From contig NZ_AP027272.1 in assembly GCF_036322805.1 (NCBI RefSeq), positions 4,774,001 to 4,838,000 of the forward strand: 64,000 bases of DNA, read 5' to 3'. This stretch comes from Planctobacterium marinum (GTDB taxonomy: Bacteria; Pseudomonadota; Gammaproteobacteria; Enterobacterales; Alteromonadaceae). Of this stretch, positions 57,541 to 64,000 are shown in pieces. The notes below the pieces were generated by a model. It did no database searches. It was not told the origin of the DNA and saw only the letters and a list, made by a program, of their open reading frames with translations. Each line of letters begins with the position of its first letter. Position 1 is the stretch's first letter. A program made the translations under genes and the position numbers.

Positions 57541-58284
57541 TTATTTAGCAGCAAATAGAAGATAATTAACCGAAGTATCGCTACTGGTGCGCCACTTGCT
57601 GGTGAAAGGATTGAAACTCATTCCGGAAATCGCACCTGCAGTCAGTCCATTTTCGGCAATCATGCCCTGTAACTCTGCGGGTTTCACAAACGCCTTCCAG
57701 CTGTGGGTCCCCACGGGAAGCAAGCGCAACACGTACTCTGCACCAACGATTCCAAACAAAAACGATTTAAAGGTGCGATTCAGTGTTGCCAGCACCAGCA
57801 ATCCGCCGGGCTTTAAAAGCGCACAACACTCTGCGATCAACTGCGCTTGATCCGGGACGTGTTCTATCACTTCGGTGTTCATTACAATATCAAACTGGCG
57901 TGACTCATCCACTAACACCTCAGACAAACAGTGTCGATAGTTAATGCTCAAACCAGAGGCTTTAGCGTGACGCTGAGCGACTCTAATACTCATTTCACTG
58001 GCATCAATTCCGGTAACCGCAACGCCCAATTGCGCTAGTGGCTCACATAACAAGCCACCACCACAACCAACGTCCAGGGCACTTAATTCAGACAAGGATT
58101 TTTCCTGAAAGTGCTGCCGGATTTGCCGCTCTATGACGTGCCAGCGGCAGGCATTAAATTCTAATACACGGCGGTATTGACCATTGGGATCCCACCAGGC
58201 TTCAGCGAGCGCATCAAATCGCGCGATTTCTTCCGCACTGGTGTTAGCACTTTTAGTGTACTGAAGAGCACTTTTATCCAACAT
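57541..58284 (-). CDS. ubiG: Ubiquinone biosynthesis O-methyltransferase
   Basis: SAM-dependent methylation of two hydroxyl groups in ubiquinone synthesis. 247 residues. EIARFDALAEAWWDPNG start, SAM motif LDVGCGGGLLCEPLAQLG near residues 71-88, VLATLNRTFKSFLFGIVGAEYVLR, and a C-terminal DTSVNYLLFAAK are all UbiG features. Single gene, with the fadE gene upstream on the same strand behind a terminator. Confidence 0.97.
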   Translation of the reverse strand: MLDKSALQYTKSANTSAEEIARFDALAEAWWDPNGQYRRVLEFNACRWHVIERQIRQHFQEKSLSELSALDVGCGGGLLCEPLAQLGVAVTGIDASEMSIRVAQRHAKASGLSINYRHCLSEVLVDESRQFDIVMNTEVIEHVPDQAQLIAECCALLKPGGLLVLATLNRTFKSFLFGIVGAEYVLRLLPVGTHSWKAFVKPAELQGMIAENGLTAGAISGMSFNPFTSKWRTSSDTSVNYLLFAAK

Positions 58285-58330
58285 AAAATCAATACCTCAT
58301 CTACCCTTTGGCAATAAGTTGCAGAAACAA

Positions 58331-58355
58331 AAAAGGCGACACAATGTCGCCTTTT
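58331..58355. terminator. Rho-independent terminator of fadE
   Basis: AAAAGGCGACA-CAA-TGTCGCCTTTT is a perfect 11-bp inverted repeat with flanking A- and T-tracts, 18 bases after the fadE stop. Confidence 0.93.
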
Positions 58356-58373
58356 CAAATTTCTTTGCATCAA

Positions 58374-60626
58374 TTAAGCAGCAGGTTTGTGCTCAACTTC
58401 AGCAGGAACTTCATCAGTCAGTAGATTCAAATCAAAGTCGTATTCATCTACTCTGACTGCAACACGACGCTTAGCATCATAATCCAATACGGCGTCTGCT
58501 TCAGTCTGGTTCAATACACCGCGCTTCTGCATTTCGGTTACGATACCAGCGAAGTCAGTTGCAGGTGCAACAGGCTGTGCACGCAACGCTTTCTGGATTT
58601 TACGCAACATCGGCATTACTGCGTGTTTCGCCACGAATGCCTGATAGTTGATGTCGTAACCATCGCCCGGCTTGGTTTCTACCAGATGAGTGATCTCTTT
58701 GCGGAACGCGTTGTTCTGCAAGCTCACTTCGGACAATTCACGCACCAGGTCATCAGAAATAGCGTGAGTGCTATTGCTGTAAGTTGCGGTTAACAAGCGC
58801 ATCAAACCACGAACAGCAGTATTCGGGAAGTTGGCCACAAACGCTTTCTGCGCTTGCTCAGCTTGCTGTAGCGCCCACTGAATACCGTATTCAAAATAAG
58901 GCTTAGCATCTACGCGATTGGTTTCACTCACTTTCTGCTCGTAAAAGCGGATTGCCGCCATTGACATGTAACCGTAGCTCATCATGTCACCCAAGCGGGC
59001 AGACAACATTTCAGCTTTTTTCAGGTCACCACCTAACACCAACAACGCCAGGTCTGCCATAGTGGCCAGATTAGACGCCACTTTGTTCAGGCGCTTTTCG
59101 TACTTTCTAACCTCAGGTAGCTTGCTTGAACTACCGCGCGTGAAAGGTAAATAACTCTTACCTAAGCTGCGGAAAGCGTTTGCAACACTAAAGCCAATAG
59201 TCTTGCGCAACAGAGAGTTAAACTTGGCATCAGCACCTTTTTCATTACTGTGAATCTGTTCAACTAACTCTTTCATGTAAGGGTGGCAACGCATCGTACC
59301 TTGACCGAAAATCATCAGGCTACGAGTCAGGATGTTGGCACCTTCTACCGTAATAGCAATGGGTTGTGCTTTGTAACCATTAGCCATGGTGTTTTGCGGA
59401 CCTTGCTGGATAGCTTTACCCGCAGTGATATCCATGCCGTGTTGCAAAACTTCACGACCTAACTCAGTCATGTGATATTTAGCCATAGCCGTTACAACTG
59501 AAGGCTTCAGACCTAACCCCAGACCTTCTGTTGTCAACTGACGCATAGCTTCTAACAAATAGGTTTTACCAGCCATATCAGCCAGTTTTTCCTGGATACC
59601 CTCGAAGCGACCAATTGGAACGCCGAACTGTTCACGTACGAAAGAGTACTCAGTAGCTGCTTTAAACGCAGACTGCGCTGTAGAGGTACCTAATGCTGGA
59701 AGTGAAATACCACGACCTGCACCTAAACAGCTCACTAGCATCTGCCAGCCACGTCCGATGTTCTTCTGACCACCGATGATGAAGTCCATTGGAATGAACA
59801 CATCTTTGCCGCGTGTAGTACCGTTGTAAAAACGCATGCCCATTGGGTCATGACGGTTACCAAGCTGAACACCCGGGTGCGATTTAGGGATCAAAGCACA
59901 GGTAATACCCAGCTCGACTTTGTCACCCAACAAACCATCTGGATCTAAACACTTAAACGCCAAACCTAAAACAGTGGCAATAGGCGCAAGTGTGATGTAA
60001 CGCTTGTCCCAGGTTACAGAAAGACCTAAAACTTCTTTGCCTTCCCAAGTACCTTTGGTCACCACACCCACATCAGGGATAGCACCCGCATCAGAACCTG
60101 CATCTGGGCCCGTTAATGCGAAACAAGGCATGTCTTGGCCAACGGCCAGTTTCGGCAACCACTGTTCTTGCTGCGCTTTAGTTCCATAGTGCATTAACAA
60201 CTCACCCGGACCGAGCGAGTTAGGTACCATAACGGTTACCGCTACAGCACAGCTACGGGAAGCAATCTTGGATACGATTGTCGAGTTAGCGTAAGGGCTG
60301 AACTCCAAGCCACCATAGGCTTTGGGAATGATAAGGGCGAAGAATTTGTTCTTGCCTAAGAAGTCCAAAATTTCTTGTGGTACATGCACACCGTCTTCTT
60401 GAAGGCGGTAGTCATCTACCATTTTAATTAGTTCGCGCAGCGGGCCATCGATAAAGGCTTGCTCATCTGCACTTAAAGTTGCTTTCGGCACATTTCTCAA
60501 TGCCGCCATATCAGGTACACCGCGATATACTGAAGCTTCCAGCCACACATCGCCAGCATCCAGCGCTTCCTGCTCTGTTACAGAAATTGGGGGTAAAACT
60601 TTCTTAAAGGTTGTACGTATACTCAT
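58374..60626 (-). CDS. fadE: Acyl-CoA dehydrogenase, FadE type
   Basis: First step of fatty-acid beta-oxidation. About 750 residues from ATG 60626; a GTG at 60635 would add three. Acyl-CoA dehydrogenase domain in the N-terminal two thirds (GPDAGSDAG, FVREQFGVPIGRFEGIQEKLADM) and a DUF1974-like C-terminal domain. Shorter than E. coli FadE (814), which has an additional N-terminal membrane segment; none is visible here. A FadR-like half-site overlaps the leader just upstream. Confidence 0.95.
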   Translation of the reverse strand: MSIRTTFKKVLPPISVTEQEALDAGDVWLEASVYRGVPDMAALRNVPKATLSADEQAFIDGPLRELIKMVDDYRLQEDGVHVPQEILDFLGKNKFFALIIPKAYGGLEFSPYANSTIVSKIASRSCAVAVTVMVPNSLGPGELLMHYGTKAQQEQWLPKLAVGQDMPCFALTGPDAGSDAGAIPDVGVVTKGTWEGKEVLGLSVTWDKRYITLAPIATVLGLAFKCLDPDGLLGDKVELGITCALIPKSHPGVQLGNRHDPMGMRFYNGTTRGKDVFIPMDFIIGGQKNIGRGWQMLVSCLGAGRGISLPALGTSTAQSAFKAATEYSFVREQFGVPIGRFEGIQEKLADMAGKTYLLEAMRQLTTEGLGLGLKPSVVTAMAKYHMTELGREVLQHGMDITAGKAIQQGPQNTMANGYKAQPIAITVEGANILTRSLMIFGQGTMRCHPYMKELVEQIHSNEKGADAKFNSLLRKTIGFSVANAFRSLGKSYLPFTRGSSSKLPEVRKYEKRLNKVASNLATMADLALLVLGGDLKKAEMLSARLGDMMSYGYMSMAAIRFYEQKVSETNRVDAKPYFEYGIQWALQQAEQAQKAFVANFPNTAVRGLMRLLTATYSNSTHAISDDLVRELSEVSLQNNAFRKEITHLVETKPGDGYDINYQAFVAKHAVMPMLRKIQKALRAQPVAPATDFAGIVTEMQKRGVLNQTEADAVLDYDAKRRVAVRVDEYDFDLNLLTDEVPAEVEHKPAA

Positions 60627-60639
60627 AATATTCACTCAT

Positions 60640-60656
60640 CTGACATCCGACCAGTT
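60640..60656. promoter_or_regulatory. Partial FadR-like operator at fadE
   Basis: On the minus strand AACTGGTCGGATGTCAG matches the left 11 positions of AACTGGTCnGACCAGTT and not the right arm. It lies 14-30 bases ahead of the fadE ATG. A half-site only. Confidence 0.45.
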
Positions 60657-61067
60657 GAGGTAAGTATGAGTGAAAACCATTTTTGGATCAAAGTTTTTTA
60701 ACAAAATATTTATAAAACTGTTGTATTTTTATACGATTCGATTAACCACTCGGTCAGGATAAACATCTGATTTACAATTGATTATTTAACTTAAAGCAGC
60801 AATTTAGAATTCATTACCTGGAAAAATTTAAACAAGCTTTAATGGGGATCCATTCACCAAAAAAGAGTAAATTACTACCCTGAACGCATCAATTCGACAT
60901 GCATTAATGGCAAAACAAGTCAATATTCTTCCTTCTATTTATATAAATTCATCAACCGTGCGTCAGGTGAAAACTGAATGAAGAGTTGTGAAGAACACTC
61001 TATCCGTATTTACAGTGCTAGCTATTGGCCTTAGATTGCCGACGTTGTTAAATCAATTCGAAAAAAA
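60657..61067. other. AT-rich intergenic region between fadE and the lipoprotein gene
   Basis: 411 bases of divergent promoter DNA, clearly AT-rich by eye, with no open frame of note, RNA gene or strong hairpin. It must hold the promoters of fadE and of the lipoprotein gene. No consensus pair stands out. Confidence 0.5.
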
Positions 61068-62993
61068 ATGCACTCAACTATTTCATCCAAACAATATTTA
61101 AAACCAAGCGCAATAACATGGATTATGGTACTTGCTGTTACTTTGTTATCCGCATGTGGCGGCACCAATACTCAGCAAACCACCCCCGTTGAAAGTGATC
61201 CCACACCGGTTGCCAATCTGACGATTTCGCAGATCATGGCTAACAATCTGTCCAATTATGAAGCCGGGGATATATTGCGTGTCGATTATCAATTGGAAGT
61301 GACAGAACTGGAGCAACCCGATGTGTCTATTGATTTTTACCTGGTTCATAGTGATTCAGAAGATGAAACAGAGATAGCAGAAACGCATTTTCTGCACACA
61401 GCAGCTCATACGGCTGTAGAAAATGGTTCCAGTGTGGACTCTTTTGCCATTGAAATTCCAGCTGTTGCACACTCTGGTAATTATTGGATTCTGGCGATTG
61501 TCGATCCTGAAAATACAGTAGCTGAGGATAACGAATCAGATAACCATCCCAATATCGATAACGAACAACACGTCGATGGTGATTTCCCGGCAATTTCTAT
61601 CGAAATTAACGCCCCTTCTGAACACGAATTTGAATTCGTGCGCAGTTATGTTGATAGCGGTATCGTAATTCTCGATAGCCCAGAATTACACGAAGGCACC
61701 GGCCAACATTATTCAGATATCATCGGCCACATAGATGCGATATATCACGGTGATCATGTAGCACTCGCCGCCCTCACTGCGGAAATTGAAATTGGCGGCA
61801 ATTATCACGCAGTAACGCTTTGGGATGCAGAAACCGGCCAGTATTTAGACAGTCAAACCATTGAGTTTGCCTATGACGGCGACGAACATTTTTTTGGTTT
61901 TGATATCGGTCTGGAGGACCAACAATTGGAAGCCTTGTATGCTGAATACGATGCCAATGCAGAATCCAACGCGGTAACCATTAGATTTACACTGACAGAT
62001 ACCACCGAAGTCGCAGTAGAATCTGATAACAGCAACAATACAAAGGAGCTTACTGTGCCGCTGTACTTCTTTGAGCGACAAGACGATGAAGAGGACACAG
62101 GCACAACCGGAGACAAATCTCCCGGACTGCACAGCTATGCTGGCAAAGACTTCGAATTTACCGGCAACAAACTCAAAATAGATGGCTCTTACGATAAATC
62201 CTATGGTGATGCCAGCAAATTCAAAGTGGGCGTTGAATTAGGTGGTGAAATGCAGGTTGATTTGCTGGATAAGGCCGCTTCTTTGGAAGCAGGCGGCTCG
62301 GTGGATATGTGGATATTTAATGCTCACAACACCATTTTTGGCGCCAGCTTTGATGGCCAGGCTTATCTTACTGGCGTTAACACCGGCTATGATTCAGAAA
62401 TGGTGATCTTTAACACGACGGTGTACGAAGATTCCAAATGGGTAGCCAAATTTGAAAAAACCTTTGAAAAGTCTTGGGAAGAAGACCGCATTCTCGCTAA
62501 AGCTAACTTTTCAGTGGGACCAATCCCCATGAGCGTCAAAGCCGGTATTGACGGTAGTGTTGGATTTGAATTAAGCATTGGCTACGCACTTAGTGAGTTG
62601 TATGCCAATGGTGATATATTCTCCACTAATTTTGGCGGTTATGCTGAAGGTGGCGTTGATGCCGTTGTAGCCTCGGCAGGTGTGACCATTGAATTGTTAA
62701 TCATAGACAACTTACTGGCCATGGAGTCCAGTGCAGAATTAGGCTTACTGGAAGATGGTGAAGCGAACCCCAGAGTAGACTATAGTTTTGAACTCACCGA
62801 CGACATTGATGTTATCAGTGGTCGCTTTGGTCTTTACGCAGAGGTAAGTTCCGTTAAGTGGTGTAAAAAATGGGGCATACCATACCCTTGTGGCACCAAG
62901 AAAAAAACCTATAACCTGTGGTTTTATCAAACCCCCAGTGTTTACAACAAATCCTGGACTATCTTCTCCAGAGAAGGCACGGTTTCTCTGTAA
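61068..62993 (+). CDS. Large lipoprotein with CARDB-like adhesive domains
   Basis: 641 residues. Lipoprotein signal with lipobox LLSAC-GG near residues 27-33. Two CARDB-like beta-sandwich repeats follow (about 45-170 and 175-340; each has the IVDPENTVAEDNESDN / TEVAVESDNSNN Asp-Asn-rich turn that ends a CARDB repeat). The C-terminal half (about 350-641) is a beta-rich region, acidic, with few cysteines until KWCKKWGIPYPCGTKKK near residue 600. No Shine-Dalgarno is visible before 61068. It is 94 bases upstream of a second secreted-protein gene on the same strand. Function unknown; cell-surface binding is likely from the domain type. Confidence 0.8.
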   Translation: MHSTISSKQYLKPSAITWIMVLAVTLLSACGGTNTQQTTPVESDPTPVANLTISQIMANNLSNYEAGDILRVDYQLEVTELEQPDVSIDFYLVHSDSEDETEIAETHFLHTAAHTAVENGSSVDSFAIEIPAVAHSGNYWILAIVDPENTVAEDNESDNHPNIDNEQHVDGDFPAISIEINAPSEHEFEFVRSYVDSGIVILDSPELHEGTGQHYSDIIGHIDAIYHGDHVALAALTAEIEIGGNYHAVTLWDAETGQYLDSQTIEFAYDGDEHFFGFDIGLEDQQLEALYAEYDANAESNAVTIRFTLTDTTEVAVESDNSNNTKELTVPLYFFERQDDEEDTGTTGDKSPGLHSYAGKDFEFTGNKLKIDGSYDKSYGDASKFKVGVELGGEMQVDLLDKAASLEAGGSVDMWIFNAHNTIFGASFDGQAYLTGVNTGYDSEMVIFNTTVYEDSKWVAKFEKTFEKSWEEDRILAKANFSVGPIPMSVKAGIDGSVGFELSIGYALSELYANGDIFSTNFGGYAEGGVDAVVASAGVTIELLIIDNLLAMESSAELGLLEDGEANPRVDYSFELTDDIDVISGRFGLYAEVSSVKWCKKWGIPYPCGTKKKTYNLWFYQTPSVYNKSWTIFSREGTVSL

Positions 62994-63087
62994 ACATTCG
63001 GCTCTGTTCTGAACTCAGGAAGGTGGCATGTCACTTTCCTGAGTTATCAGTAGAAAGGCTAACTTAGTTTTAAAAAAAGCGATTTTC

Positions 63088-64000
63088 ATGATCCTAAGAC
63101 TCTCTTATTTTTTGCTTATTGGTTTAGTTTGTAATCAGACGCTAGCAAGCAGTTCAACGGCACAAAGTTGCACTCGCAGTTATGAACTCAACATTGATAC
63201 CGCCACACACTTTGACTTTGGTTCAGGCAGCAGCAACAAACAAACATTTAGTGCTCAGTTATCGTTAATGGCGCTTGATGCAGAGACAACAATCCCTGAC
63301 TCAACATGGTGGGGAGTGCAATTAAGCGAAATAGAGATGCAAGGCAATGGCAAAATCATGGTTAGCACCCCCGAACTGAGTATGCCTTTTGCCCTGTTAA
63401 AACAAGATGATGGCAAACTCATTGAGTTTCGATTTGCACCACAGCACGACGACAGCACAAAACAACAATTACAAGGACTGGCCTACTATCTGCAATTTCC
63501 AAACGAAGCCCATTGGCCAGAGAATACTGAGCAACGCGAAGAAAGCGATACCATAGGGCTGTATAGTGTGCGCTACGAGAAGCCCTCGACATTTGCGGGT
63601 CAAACTGTTTTGCCCTACAGGAAAAACAAAACCCATTATCAGTCCAACGAGAATATGAAAATCAATGGTGGTAATCCCATTCAGACCATTGAAATCAATA
63701 CTTCACAGCAAGACATTGCTTTAAATTCCTGTTGGTTTGACACAGTACAAGGCCAGGAAGATATAAAGTTTTCCGGAACGGCGGATAGTTTTTCAATGTC
63801 TTTAAGCCAAACCTATATGATTAAACCGATGCAGACATTGGCAGAAGTAGCGCTTTGGGCAATGCCCACCAATGTGAATGATTGGGTGTTTCCGGAAGCA
63901 GTTGTCACTGAATTAACAGAAGCGGAAATCAAAGCGCTTGAGCAACGTTTTATCAAGGCATTAAAAGACACCGATTTATTGTCCATGCGCGGCTCTCAAC
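63088..64000 (+). CDS. Secreted protein of unknown function, C-terminus beyond window
   Basis: ATG 63088; the frame is open to the window edge (304 codons). N-terminal signal peptide (RLSYFLLIGLVCNQTLASS). The mature N-terminus is beta-rich, with the order: a glycine-serine patch, WWGVQLSEIEMQG, a MPFALLKQDDGKLIEFRF strand pair, then QQLQGLAYYLQFP. This order faintly recalls the N-terminal barrel of vitellogenin-type lipid-transfer proteins, but the match is by pattern only. A helical, HEAT-like part may begin near residue 280. It probably forms an operon with the lipoprotein gene upstream. Confidence 0.7.
   Translation, partial: MILRLSYFLLIGLVCNQTLASSSTAQSCTRSYELNIDTATHFDFGSGSSNKQTFSAQLSLMALDAETTIPDSTWWGVQLSEIEMQGNGKIMVSTPELSMPFALLKQDDGKLIEFRFAPQHDDSTKQQLQGLAYYLQFPNEAHWPENTEQREESDTIGLYSVRYEKPSTFAGQTVLPYRKNKTHYQSNENMKINGGNPIQTIEINTSQQDIALNSCWFDTVQGQEDIKFSGTADSFSMSLSQTYMIKPMQTLAEVALWAMPTNVNDWVFPEAVVTELTEAEIKALEQRFIKALKDTDLLSMRGSQ

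Overview
The window looks like chromosomal DNA of a marine-type gammaproteobacterium, most likely of the Alteromonadales. I base this on the gene order rpmE/priA/ftsN/hslV/hslU, a FadE-type acyl-CoA dehydrogenase, UbiG, a YfiN/YfiR-like c-di-GMP operon, a TPP-controlled thiC-thiO-thiS-thiG-thiDE-thiF operon, and operator sequences of gammaproteobacterial type (LexA-, HexR-, FadR- and sigma-32-like). The genus is not determined. No rRNA, tRNA, CRISPR array, prophage or insertion sequence was recognised. Most of the window is ordinary core genome with a few accessory clusters.

Layout. 1-3.3 kb: RND efflux permease (cut by the window edge) and its periplasmic adaptor. 3.5-7.7 kb: a catabolic-looking unit (secreted protein, MFS transporter, DapA-family lyase) divergent from a MocR-type regulator, with repeated operator-like sequences between them. 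7.7-10.3 kb: a GTPase/membrane protein pair (DUF3482/DUF2868). 10.4-15.2 kb: amino-sugar unit glmU, aquaporin, DeoR-type regulator, glmS. 15.3-17.5 kb: a membrane diguanylate cyclase and a PPP-family phosphatase. 17.7-24.2 kb: thiamine operon with TPP riboswitch. 24.3-27.1 kb: a DMT exporter and two alkylation-repair genes. 27.3-28.8 kb: a serine hydrolase and a small membrane protein behind a LexA-like box. 28.8-33.5 kb: Lrp-type regulator divergent from permease, HyuA-like and DUF917 genes. 33.5-37.2 kb: alpha/beta hydrolase and a large extracellular nuclease. 37.5-43.8 kb: hslU, hslV, a hypothetical gene, ftsN, priA and rpmE. 44-51.8 kb: malic enzyme, a 57-residue protein, ppc, an ATP-grasp protein and speA. 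52-53.7 kb: an RraA-like protein, a 78-residue membrane protein behind a second LexA-like box, and an HPF/RaiA-family protein. 53.7-57.4 kb: a three-gene c-di-GMP signalling operon. 57.5-60.6 kb: ubiG and fadE. 61-64 kb: a CARDB-like lipoprotein and a secreted protein cut by the window edge.

The most interesting points are: two near-identical LexA-like palindromes, each just upstream of an unannotated small membrane-protein gene; the YfiN/YfiR-like operon, in which an outer-membrane barrel replaces the OmpA-like YfiB; the lipoprotein/secreted-protein pair at the right end; and several operators that tie genes to specific regulators (HexR at ppc, sigma-32 at hslVU, a three-copy GAAACTT operator at the DeoR/glmS unit, a MocR operator). 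Promoter and operator calls are by-eye pattern matches. Family assignments come from motif recognition without database searches.
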